Part shown: positions 38,878 through 46,553 of the stretch, piece by piece
Layout: every line of letters begins with the position of its first letter
How positions within the stretch are numbered: the first letter of the stretch is position 1
Assembly: GCF_027620315.1 (NCBI RefSeq)
Contig: NZ_JAPNNL010000012.1
Location: 1 to 64,000 of the forward strand
From: Nonomuraea corallina
Lineage (GTDB): Bacteria > Actinomycetota > Actinomycetes > Streptosporangiales > Streptosporangiaceae
Reading direction: 5' to 3'
Length of the DNA: 64,000 bases
Translations under genes and position numbers: made by a program
The notes under the pieces: generated by a model
Databases searched by the model: none
Seen by the model: the letters and a program-made list of their open reading frames with translations, nothing else
What the model was told of the DNA's origin: nothing

Positions 38878-40182
38878 ATGCTTCGACGGATCGGTACGGC
38901 AGGTCTCCTGACGGCGTCACTCGCGGCGTGCGGTTTCGCGGCGGACGGCGCCCCCGCCGCGAGACCGCCCGCGTCCCAGGCGAGCCCCACCGCCGAGCCG
39001 GTCCCCTCCGGCACCCCCGCCACCGGCGGCGTCAGCACCACCGCCCCGGCCGGTGACCCGGTCAGGCGGACGCTGGCGCGGATGAGCGTGCGCGAGAAGG
39101 TCGGCCAGCTGTTCATGCCGGTCGTCCACGGCACCGCCGCCGACACCGTCTCCGGCGAGAACCAGGCCCGCTACGGCGCGCAGACCCCTGCGAAGGTCGT
39201 CGCCAAGTACCATCTGGGCGGCGTCATCCTGTTCCCCGGCAACGTCAAGAGCGTCGGGCAGGTGGTCGGGCTGACCAACGGCCTGCAGAAGTCCTCGGAC
39301 GTCCCGCTCCTGATCGGCACCGACCAGGAGAACGGCCTGGTGTCGCGGATGTCGGCGGTGATGACCCGCTTCCCCGGCGCGGCCGAGATCGGCGCCACCG
39401 GCAGGCCCGCGCTGGCGCGCGACGTCGCCAGGGCGACCGGCGCCGAGCTGCGCGCGATGGGCGTGAACCTCGACTTCGCCCCGGTGGCCGACGTCAACGT
39501 GGACCCGCGCAACCCGGTCATCGGCAAACGCGCGTACGGCGACAAGCCCGACCAGGTGGCCAAGATGGTCGGCGCGGCCGTCAAGGGCTTCGACGCCGCG
39601 GGCGTGGCGGCCACCGCCAAGCACTTCCCCGGGCACGGCGACACCCGGGTCGACAGCCACACCGGCCTGCCGGTCGTCAAGCACACCAGGGCCGAGTGGG
39701 AGCGCCTGGACGCGCCGCCGTTCAGGGCCGCCATCGACGCCGGGGTGGACGCGATCATGACGGCGCACATCGTGTTCCCCAAGCTGGACCCGTCGGGCGA
39801 TCCGGCCACGCTGTCCAAGCCGATCCTGACCGGGCTGCTGCGCAAGGAGCTCGGCTTCAAGGGCGTCATCTCCACCGACGCGCTCAACATGGCCGGGGCT
39901 CGGGTCAAGTACGACGACGGCGAGGTCGCGGTCCGCGCCGTGCTGGCCGGCGCCGACCTGCTGCTGATGCCCAACGACCTGCCGAAGCAGTATCAGGCGG
40001 TGCTGAAGGCGGTCGAGTCCGGCCGCGTCTCCGAGGCCCGGCTGGACCAGTCGGTCACCCGGCTCCTCACCCTCAAGAAGAACCGCGGCCTGCTCGGCAA
40101 GGCGCCCGTCGTCTCGGCCGCGAAGGCCGCCGAGGTGGTCCGCTCGGCCGAGCACCGGAGGCTGGCGGCCCGCGTGCGCTGA
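38878..40182 (+). CDS. nagZ: Lipoprotein beta-N-acetylhexosaminidase (GH3, NagZ-type)
   Basis: 434 residues. A lipobox (TASLAAC, Cys ~18) tethers it outside the membrane, followed by a Pro/Ser/Thr linker (~24-60). The GH3 barrel has GTDQENGLVSR, the NagZ loop KHFPGHGDTRVDSH whose His/Asp act as acid-base, and the nucleophile Asp in VISTDALNM. It releases GlcNAc from muropeptides or chito-oligosaccharides. GlcNAc would then enter by the adjacent PTS, so the location argues for cell-wall recycling. Confidence 0.9.
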   Translation: MLRRIGTAGLLTASLAACGFAADGAPAARPPASQASPTAEPVPSGTPATGGVSTTAPAGDPVRRTLARMSVREKVGQLFMPVVHGTAADTVSGENQARYGAQTPAKVVAKYHLGGVILFPGNVKSVGQVVGLTNGLQKSSDVPLLIGTDQENGLVSRMSAVMTRFPGAAEIGATGRPALARDVARATGAELRAMGVNLDFAPVADVNVDPRNPVIGKRAYGDKPDQVAKMVGAAVKGFDAAGVAATAKHFPGHGDTRVDSHTGLPVVKHTRAEWERLDAPPFRAAIDAGVDAIMTAHIVFPKLDPSGDPATLSKPILTGLLRKELGFKGVISTDALNMAGARVKYDDGEVAVRAVLAGADLLLMPNDLPKQYQAVLKAVESGRVSEARLDQSVTRLLTLKKNRGLLGKAPVVSAAKAAEVVRSAEHRRLAARVR

Positions 40183-40272
40183 GGCCGTTCCGGCGATCCG
40201 TTATGGGGCGCTCGGTGGCGAAAATTTCCCTTGTGCGACGCTCTACCCTGGAACCTGATCTAAGGAGGCAAC

Positions 40273-40917
40273 GTGGTCACCGGGGTGCTGATCGACTGGG
40301 GCGGGGTGCTCACCACCAGCATGACCGACTCCATCGCCAAGTGGATCATCGCTGACCGCATCGACGGCGATCACTACCGGAAGGTCATGCGCCAACTCGT
40401 CGACGCCGCCTACAACGGCGACGGGGAGACCCTGATCCACGCCCTGGAGCGGGGCGAGATCGACGGCACCGCGTTCGAGCACGACCTGGCGGCCCGGCTG
40501 CTCACCCTCGACGGCGTCCCGCCCGCGCCCGAGGGCCTGCTGGCCCGCATGTTCGCCGGTTTCGAACGCGTCGAGGCCATGTACGACATGCTGCGCGTGG
40601 TGCGCGGGCACGGCGTCAAGACCTGCCTGCTGTCCAACTCCTGGTCCAACACCTACGAGCGCGACGGCTGGGACGAGGTCTTCGACGCGGTCGTCATCTC
40701 CGGCGAGGTCGGCATGCGCAAGCCCGAGCCGCGCATCTTCCACCACGCGCTCGGCCTGATCGGCCAGCCGGGCGAGTCGTGCGTGTTCATCGACGACATC
40801 GAGGCCAACATCCTGGCCGCCCGCGCGCTCGGCATGGCCGGGATCCACCACCGCGACGCGGACACGACCATCGGCGAACTCGAGTCTCTCCTCCGGCTCC
40901 CGTTGCGACGGGCATGA
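40273..40917 (+). CDS. HAD-superfamily hydrolase (HAD-IA, epoxide-hydrolase-N-like)
   Basis: 214 residues, GTG start with AAGGAGG nearby. Motif I is LIDWGGVLTT, where the second Asp of DxD is Gly, as in the phosphatase domain of soluble epoxide hydrolase and some dehalogenases. Motif II is CLLSNSW, motif III the Lys of GMRKPEPRIF, and motif IV FIDDIEANI. All catalytic positions are present, so it is probably an active hydrolase on a small phosphate ester or halo-acid; the substrate is unknown. It starts a run of four same-strand genes. Confidence 0.86.
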   Translation: MVTGVLIDWGGVLTTSMTDSIAKWIIADRIDGDHYRKVMRQLVDAAYNGDGETLIHALERGEIDGTAFEHDLAARLLTLDGVPPAPEGLLARMFAGFERVEAMYDMLRVVRGHGVKTCLLSNSWSNTYERDGWDEVFDAVVISGEVGMRKPEPRIFHHALGLIGQPGESCVFIDDIEANILAARALGMAGIHHRDADTTIGELESLLRLPLRRA

Positions 40918-40948
40918 TGGTGCCCGTGCAAGCTGCGAAAGGTTCCTG

Positions 40949-41461
40949 ATGCGCGTCTACCTGCCGTCCACCCTGCCGGCGCTGGCCAGGATGGTCGAGG
41001 ACGGCGAGCTGGGCCCCGCCCCGCTGACCGGCTACGCGGTGACGCCCGCGCTGATCGAGTGGTACGCCTCCGGCGACACCGAGGAGCTCGAGTACGTCGC
41101 ACTCACCGAGGCCGCCCGCGCCTCCCTGCGCCTGCTCGCCGCGGCGACGGGGGAGGCGGAGCCCGCCGGGGGAGGCCGCCGCGTCGTGGTGGCCGCCGAG
41201 GTGGCCGACCACGCCGTCCAGGCGAGCGCCGACCTGGGGGAGAAGGGCAGGGTGCGGGTCGCCGAGCCGGTCCCGCTGGCCAAGGTGGCGGCGGTGCACG
41301 TCGACGACGAGTACGCGGTCGCGGACGTCACGGCGGCCGTCGCCGCCCTGCCCGCCGCCGACAAGGGCGACGACGACGCCCGCTTCGTCGTCGACGGCGC
41401 CGAGGCCCACGAGCTGATGTGGTACGCGACCCAGGAGATTCCCGATCTTCTCGGCTCCTGA
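40949..41461 (+). CDS. DUF6912 family protein
   Basis: 170 residues. It begins MRVYLPSTLPALARMVEDGELGP and ends EAHELMWYATQEIPDLLGS, matching an actinobacterial family of unknown function usually found beside a HAD hydrolase. No membrane helix, signal peptide or catalytic motif is visible. It lies 31 bp after the first HAD gene and 17 bp before the second, so it is probably part of the same transcript. Confidence 0.8.
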   Translation: MRVYLPSTLPALARMVEDGELGPAPLTGYAVTPALIEWYASGDTEELEYVALTEAARASLRLLAAATGEAEPAGGGRRVVVAAEVADHAVQASADLGEKGRVRVAEPVPLAKVAAVHVDDEYAVADVTAAVAALPAADKGDDDARFVVDGAEAHELMWYATQEIPDLLGS

Positions 41462-41478
41462 CTAGTCTGGTACGCGAC

Positions 41479-42105
41479 ATGACACAACACATCGTGTGGG
41501 ACTGGAACGGCACGCTCTTCCACGACATCGACGCCGTGGTCGGAGCCACCAACGAGGTCTTCAAGCCGTACGAGCTTCCCCCGCTCACCGCAGACGCCTT
41601 CCGCGCCGTCTACACCAGGCCCATCTGGGTCGCGTACGAACGCCTGCTGGGCAGGCCGCTGACCGAGGGCGAGTGGGAGCTGCTCGACCACGGCTTCCAC
41701 GACGCCTACTACAGGCTGGCCGACGTCTGCGGGCTGGCCGTGGACGCGGAGCTGGCGCTGACCACGTGGGACGGCACGCAGTCGCTCTGCTCGATGGCGC
41801 CGCACTCGCACCTGGTGCCGAAGGTCGACTCGTTCGGCATCACCCGCCACTTCGCCCGGGTCGACGGGCTCGTCGGCGTGACCGGCGGGGAGAAGGCGCT
41901 CCACATGGAGGCCCACATCCTCTCGCTCGGCGTGCGCCCGCGCGACGTGCTGGTGATCGGCGACAGCGTCGACGACGGGGTGGCGGCCGCTCACGTGGGC
42001 GCCCGCGCCGTGCTCTACACCGGCGGCATGTCGACCAGGGCGGAGCTGGAGCGGACCGGCTTCCCGGTCGTCGACACGCTCGCCGAAGCGCTCGGCCATG
42101 CCTGA
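41479..42105 (+). CDS. HAD-superfamily hydrolase (second of three)
   Basis: 208 residues from ATG at 41479. Motif I is VWDWNGTLFHD, with Asn at the second acidic position, a variant common among phosphoglycolate-phosphatase-like HADs. Motif II is SLCSMAPHS and motif [23 protein letters not shown] (41463-41468) about ten bases upstream may be a -10. The likely activity is a small phosphatase; the substrate is not evident. Confidence 0.84.
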   Translation: MTQHIVWDWNGTLFHDIDAVVGATNEVFKPYELPPLTADAFRAVYTRPIWVAYERLLGRPLTEGEWELLDHGFHDAYYRLADVCGLAVDAELALTTWDGTQSLCSMAPHSHLVPKVDSFGITRHFARVDGLVGVTGGEKALHMEAHILSLGVRPRDVLVIGDSVDDGVAAAHVGARAVLYTGGMSTRAELERTGFPVVDTLAEALGHA

Positions 42106-42193
42106 TCCGACCGGTTCGTCCGGCCGGCCCGCCCGCCAGGTTGCTCCTGAGTAACCTGGCGGGGTTCGGTTACAGGAGGCTGCCATCAACCGC

Positions 42194-42904
42194 TTGGTGC
42201 TGTGGAACGTCGACCTGACGCTGGTCGACGTGGGGATCGTGACCAGGGACGCCTACGCCGAGGCGTTCCGCGCCGTGACGGGGCGTCCGCTGGTCAAGCT
42301 GGTGCCGGCGATGGGCCGGCCCGACTCCGAGATCATTTTCGAGACGCTGGCCGTCAACGGCGTCGTCGCCGACGACGACCACCTGCCGCGCTTCCTCGAC
42401 GCGCTGGCCGCCGCCTTCGCCGACCGGCGCAGGAGGCTGGCCAAGGAGGGCCGGATGATGGCCGGGGCCAGGGACGCGCTCCGGTCCGTGGCCCGGCTCG
42501 ACGGCGTCGTCCAGACGGTGCTGACCGGCACGATCAAGAGCAACGCGGTGCTCAAGCTCCAGGCGTTCAAGCTCGACAGGTACGTCGACTTCGAGCTGGG
42601 CGGCTACGGCGAGGAGCCCTATCCGAAGGCCGGCCTGCTGCAGGTGGCCCAGGGGAGGGCCAAGGCGCGCCTGGGCGTGCCGTTCACCTCGGCCAACACG
42701 GTGGTGATCGGCGACTCGGCGCGTGACGTGCAGGCGGCGCGGATCGGCGGCGCCGGGATGATCGCGGTGGCCTCGGGGCGTTCGACGGCGACGGAGCTGC
42801 GCCAGGCCGGGGCCGACCTCGTGCTCCCCGACCTGTCGGACGCCGCCGAGGTGGTGGCGGCGGTGACCGCGCTCACCACCCCGGCCGACCGCAAGGCCGG
42901 CTGA
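42194..42904 (+). CDS. HAD-family protein lacking the nucleophilic Asp (third of three)
   Basis: 236 residues from TTG at 42194. Motif I reads LWNVDLTLVD: the first Asp, which forms the phospho-aspartyl intermediate, is Asn (codon AAC). Motif IV is intact (VVIGDSARDVQAA). Either it is a pseudoenzyme or it works differently. The start is also odd: AGGAGG (42174-42179) is 14 bases before the TTG but only five before an in-frame ATC at 42185, which would give the more natural N-terminus INRLVLW. The 3' end is partly duplicated just downstream. Confidence 0.8.
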   Translation: MVLWNVDLTLVDVGIVTRDAYAEAFRAVTGRPLVKLVPAMGRPDSEIIFETLAVNGVVADDDHLPRFLDALAAAFADRRRRLAKEGRMMAGARDALRSVARLDGVVQTVLTGTIKSNAVLKLQAFKLDRYVDFELGGYGEEPYPKAGLLQVAQGRAKARLGVPFTSANTVVIGDSARDVQAARIGGAGMIAVASGRSTATELRQAGADLVLPDLSDAAEVVAAVTALTTPADRKAG

Positions 42905-42935
42905 CCGCGCTCACCGCCCCGGCCGCAAGGCGGGC
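42865..42935 (+). repeat. Imperfect direct duplication at the end of the third HAD gene
   Basis: About 35 bp around TGACCGCGCTCACC, CCCCGGCC and GCAAGG are repeated immediately after the stop codon, with a four-base deletion in the second copy. It is a recent tandem duplication of the gene's 3' end. Confidence 0.7.
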
Positions 42936-42951
42936 TGACCCCGCCACCCCC

Positions 42952-42987
42952 GGCGCCGGCCCGCGCGTCACCCGCGCGGTGGGCGCC
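42952..42987. terminator. Two-tier hairpin between convergent HAD and PBP genes
   Basis: GGCGCC forms an outer arm and CCGCGCG pairs with CGCGCGG around TCACC. It lies between convergent stops and probably terminates both. Confidence 0.7.
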
Positions 42988-42989
42988 GA

Positions 42990-44636
42990 TCAGGACAGGT
43001 CGCGCAGGAAACGGGCCGCGATCGGGGCGGCCACCTCGGAGCCCGCGCCGCCGCCTTCCACCACGACGGCGAAGGCCAGGTCGCCCCGGTAGCCGATGAA
43101 CCACGCGTGCGAGGGCGGCTCCGCGCCTGAACCGTACTCGGCGGTCCCGGTCTTGCCGGCGGAGCCGGGCGGGAAGCGCACGGCGTGCGCGGTGCCGTCG
43201 GTGACGACGGCGGGCATGAGGTCGCGCAGCGCGGCCACCACGCCCTCCTCCAGCGGCCGGGGTCGCAGCGTGCGGTCGGGCACCTGGTCCTCCGGCACCA
43301 GCCGGGGCGGACGCCAGGCGCCGTCGGCGATGGCGGCGGCCACCGACGCCATGTTGAGCGGGCTGGCCAGCACCCTGCCCTGCCCGATGGAGGCCGAGGC
43401 GAGGTCGGTGGCGTCCTTGGGAGCGGGGAACTCGGCCTTGACCGCCGGCACCCCAGGGGTGATCTTCTCGCCGAAGCCGAAGGTCCGCGCCACCTCCGTC
43501 AGGCGCTCGGCGCCCAGCACCGACACCGTCAGGTCGCCGAACGTGGTGTTGCATGAGTGCGCGAACGCGTCGCGGAACGACAGCGTGCCGAAGTCCTTGA
43601 ACCCGGCGTTGTGGAACGGGAAGCCGCCGATGTTCTGCTCGGCCGGGCAGGACACGTCCGCGTCCGGCTCGGTCCCGCCGGCGACGAGGGCGGCGGCGGT
43701 CACCACCTTGAACGTGGAGCCGGGCGGGTACTTGCCGAGCAGCGCCCGGTTGAACCCGCCCGGCTTGTTGACCGCGGCCAGGATCTCCCCCGTGGAGGGC
43801 CGCAGCGCCACCAGCGCGGCGGGCTTGTCCACGTCCTCCAGCGCCGCCGCGCCGGCCGCGTGCACCTTCAGGTCGACCGTGGTGCGCACCGGCTCCTTCT
43901 CCCGCGTCCCCGACAGGGTTCTGAGCAGCCTGCCGCCCTCGTACAGCTGGACGTGGTGGGCCGCGCTTCCGGAGAACCGGTCGGGGTAGGTCTCGCGCAG
44001 TCCCGCGACGAGCTGCTGCACCGAGCCGGGCGTGTCCGGCGTGTCGACGCGGGTGCCGTCGGCCGCGAGGACCGGTGTCGGATCGGCCTCGACCCGCGCC
44101 ACCCGGATCGACCGCTTCCCGGTCAGCTCGGGGTGGAGGGCGGCCGGGCTCCAGTCGATCTTCCAGGTGCGGTCACGCTCGACGACCTTCAGTTCGCTCT
44201 CGTACGTCCAGTCGGCCGCGCCCTGCACGGTGGCTTGGAAGGAGACCGCGCCGGTGTCCGCGGCGCTCGCGGCGAAGACGCCGCCGGACACGTGCCGCCG
44301 CGCCGTGAGGTGCTCGGCCTTGAGGTCGGCGAGGAAGCGCCGGTGGCGCCGTTCGAAGTCGGCGGGCGGGTCGGCGACCAGCTCCCGCATCGCCGCGTGG
44401 TCGCCGCGGCTCCACGCGCCGAGGTAGGCGTCGGCCACCTCCTCCGGCGAGCCGGTGGTGCGCAGCGCCCAGACGGCCCCCGCCGCCAGCACCACGATCG
44501 CCGCCCCGGCCCACGGCCATCGGCGTCGCCTGCGCCGCGGCGGAGCCTGCCGTGGCGGAGCCTGCCGTGGCGGAGCCTCCGGCCGCAGATAGGCGTATGT
44601 GTCCGCCACATGATCTGCCCCCTGATGTGAACCCAT
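42990..44636 (-). CDS. Penicillin-binding protein, class B transpeptidase with MecA_N-like domain
   Basis: 548 residues; ATG 44636, with GTG 44609 as an alternative. The N-terminus is Pro/Arg-rich (PPRQAPPRQAPP) and is followed by one membrane anchor (~41-60). An NTF2-like MecA_N domain (~65-170, EEVADAYLGAWSRGDHAAM) precedes a linker and the transpeptidase domain with SxxK in GSTFKVV, SxN in HSCNTT and KTGT in AGKTGTAEY. This architecture matches PBP2a-like and PbpA-type enzymes, often of low beta-lactam affinity. It is divergent from a LysR regulator across a palindromic site. Confidence 0.9.
   Translation of the reverse strand: MGSHQGADHVADTYAYLRPEAPPRQAPPRQAPPRRRRRRWPWAGAAIVVLAAGAVWALRTTGSPEEVADAYLGAWSRGDHAAMRELVADPPADFERRHRRFLADLKAEHLTARRHVSGGVFAASAADTGAVSFQATVQGAADWTYESELKVVERDRTWKIDWSPAALHPELTGKRSIRVARVEADPTPVLAADGTRVDTPDTPGSVQQLVAGLRETYPDRFSGSAAHHVQLYEGGRLLRTLSGTREKEPVRTTVDLKVHAAGAAALEDVDKPAALVALRPSTGEILAAVNKPGGFNRALLGKYPPGSTFKVVTAAALVAGGTEPDADVSCPAEQNIGGFPFHNAGFKDFGTLSFRDAFAHSCNTTFGDLTVSVLGAERLTEVARTFGFGEKITPGVPAVKAEFPAPKDATDLASASIGQGRVLASPLNMASVAAAIADGAWRPPRLVPEDQVPDRTLRPRPLEEGVVAALRDLMPAVVTDGTAHAVRFPPGSAGKTGTAEYGSGAEPPSHAWFIGYRGDLAFAVVVEGGGAGSEVAAPIAARFLRDLS
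44541..44585 (-). repeat. 15-bp tandem repeat in the PBP N-terminal coding region
   Basis: Three near-identical 15-bp copies (plus-strand unit CGGAGCCTGCCGTGG) encode the PPRQA-type repeats of the cytoplasmic tail. They are in frame, so copy-number change would only lengthen the tail. Confidence 0.7.
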
Positions 44637-44673
44637 GCGTCAGACCACAGCAGAGTGCGACACACCCTGTCCA

Positions 44674-44700
44674 ATACTGATATATCGCTTTGACCAGTAT
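44674..44700. promoter_or_regulatory. Candidate LysR operator between PBP and LysR genes
   Basis: ATACTG-N15-CAGTAT is a perfect six-base inverted repeat in an AT-rich stretch of an otherwise GC-rich region, 38 bp from the PBP start and 24 bp from the LysR start. It also spans a TTGACC hexamer. The geometry fits LysR-type sites. A TATAGT at 44710-44715 is a candidate -10 for the regulator. Confidence 0.6.
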
Positions 44701-44723
44701 AAATCTGGATATAGTGGCTGGCC

Positions 44724-45641
44724 ATGGACCTGGTCCGCCATCTCCGCTACTTCACCGTCGTCGCGGAGGAACTCCACTTCGGCAACGCCGCCATCCGCCT
44801 CGGCATGGCCCAGCCGCCCCTCAGCCAGCGCATCAAGCGCCTGGAGGAGGAACTGGGCGTGCGGCTGTTCGACCGCGGCGGACGCCAGGTCCGGCTGACC
44901 GAGGCGGGGCGGCTCCTGCTCGGCGAGGCCAGGGAGATCGTGGCCAGGGTCGACCGGCTGCACGAGCTGGCCCGGCACGGCGCGGGCACCGCGCTGAAGG
45001 TCGGGGTCCCGCCCGACCTCGCCGCCGCCGTGATCGCCGCGCTGGTCGAGGGCTTCCGCGCGACCAGCCCCGAGGTACGGCTGACCCCGGTGGAGAGCTG
45101 GACGGCCGACCAGGTGACGGCGCTGACCGGCGGCACGCTCGATGTGGGCCTGGTGCGCCACCCGGTGAACGCCCCGGGGCTGGGCTTCGGCCCGCTGCTG
45201 GTGCAGCCGCAGGGCGTGCTGCTGGCGGCGGGCGACCCGCTGGCCCGCGCGGGCGAGCTGCACCTGGCCGACCTGGGCGGGCGCGAGCTGCTGATGCCGC
45301 CCAGGGAGGGCGAGCCGGGCATGCACGCCGAGACGCTGACCGAGTGCCGCCGCCACGGCTACGTGCCCGGCCAGGTGCACGAGGGCGCCGGGCTGGGGCT
45401 GGTGCTGGCCGGGATGGCGGTGGCGTTCGCGCCCAGGGCCGACCTGCCGGGCCTGACGTGGCGGCCGCTGCTAGGCTCGCCCATCGCCTATCGCGTCTCC
45501 ACGGCCTGGCGGACCGAGACGGCGGCGGTCAAGGGCTTCTCCGCGCTGGCCGTACGGATTCTGAAGGAGCGGGCCGGGATGACGGACGAGGCGGCGGCCC
45601 CCGTGCGGCGGGTCAGCCGGAGGCCGGGGATGCTGGCATGA
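44724..45641 (+). CDS. LysR family transcriptional regulator
   Basis: 305 residues. The N-terminal winged helix reads MDLVRHLRYFTVVAEELHFGNAA, then QPPLSQRIKRLEEELGVRLFDR (as two helices), and a periplasmic-binding-like effector domain follows. TATAGT lies eight bases before the ATG, so the transcript is probably leaderless or nearly so. Its TGA overlaps the ATG of the beta-lactamase-fold gene (ATGA), and it faces the PBP gene. By analogy with AmpR it may sense wall fragments or beta-lactams, but the ligand is unknown. Confidence 0.9.
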   Translation: MDLVRHLRYFTVVAEELHFGNAAIRLGMAQPPLSQRIKRLEEELGVRLFDRGGRQVRLTEAGRLLLGEAREIVARVDRLHELARHGAGTALKVGVPPDLAAAVIAALVEGFRATSPEVRLTPVESWTADQVTALTGGTLDVGLVRHPVNAPGLGFGPLLVQPQGVLLAAGDPLARAGELHLADLGGRELLMPPREGEPGMHAETLTECRRHGYVPGQVHEGAGLGLVLAGMAVAFAPRADLPGLTWRPLLGSPIAYRVSTAWRTETAAVKGFSALAVRILKERAGMTDEAAAPVRRVSRRPGMLA

Positions 45642-46495
45642 CCGGGCCGGCGTTCGCGGAGCTGTTCCGGGTGGCGGGGGTGACCGGCTGGCTGTCCGCC
45701 GTCGACCTCGACACCGGGCGGGAGGTCGGCCACGGCGCGGACGAGCGGCTCCCGATAGCGTCGATGTTCAAGGTGGCGCTGCTGGTCGAGCTCTGCCGGC
45801 AGGCCGACGCGGGGCTGCTCGACCTGGCGACCCGGGTGACCGTCACCTCCGACGACCGGGTCCCCGGCCCCACCGGGCTGTCGGCCATGTCCGACGACGT
45901 CACCATGTCGCTGCGCGACCTGGCCTACCTGATGATCGCGGTGAGCGACAACACCGCCGCGGACGTGCTGCTGTCCAGGGTCGGCATGGACGAGGTCAAC
46001 GCCATGCTGGAAGGCTTCGGGTTCGAGGTCACCCGCGTGCTGATGACCGCGGGCGAGAGCAACGCGAGCATGGCCGAGGACACCGGCCACGGCTGGCCGT
46101 ACCTCGACCAGGAGGACCTGGACAAGATGCGGGTCCTCGACCCCGCCCGCACCAATCGCGGCACGCCGCGCGAGCTGGCGCGCCTGTTCGGGCTGATCTG
46201 GCGCGACGAGGCCGCCGCCCCCGAGTCCTGCGCGTGGATGCGCGCCGTGCTCAACCTCCAGGTCTGGCCGCACCGGCTGGCCTCCGGGTTCCCGTACGAC
46301 GACGTGGCGGTCAGCGGGAAGACCGGGACGCTGCCGACGATCCGCGGCGAGGCGGGCGTGGTCGAGTATCCCGACGGCGGCCGGTACGCGGTGGCGGTCA
46401 TCACCCGGTCCGTCAGCGCCGCACTCAACCACCCGCGCGCTGACGCGGTGATCGGCACGGCCGCGCATATGGCGGTGGACCACCTCAGGCGCTAG
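45638..46495 (+). CDS. Class A beta-lactamase-fold serine hydrolase without signal peptide
   Basis: 285 residues. SxxK is SMFK (Ser42, Lys45), SDN is at 103-105 and KTG at 228-230. No signal peptide precedes residue 42, so it should be cytoplasmic unless exported in an unusual way. The omega-loop ExxLN that carries deacylating Glu166 in class A enzymes is not recognisable in the expected stretch (RVLDPARTNRGTPREL). It could be a drug-binding or esterase-like protein rather than an efficient beta-lactamase. It is translationally coupled to the LysR gene. Confidence 0.84.
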   Translation: MTGPAFAELFRVAGVTGWLSAVDLDTGREVGHGADERLPIASMFKVALLVELCRQADAGLLDLATRVTVTSDDRVPGPTGLSAMSDDVTMSLRDLAYLMIAVSDNTAADVLLSRVGMDEVNAMLEGFGFEVTRVLMTAGESNASMAEDTGHGWPYLDQEDLDKMRVLDPARTNRGTPRELARLFGLIWRDEAAAPESCAWMRAVLNLQVWPHRLASGFPYDDVAVSGKTGTLPTIRGEAGVVEYPDGGRYAVAVITRSVSAALNHPRADAVIGTAAHMAVDHLRR

Positions 46496-46553
46496 CAGGT
46501 TATGGGGGAGGGCGGGTGTGACTTCCGCCCGAGCTGCCGACAGGATGGGGCAC

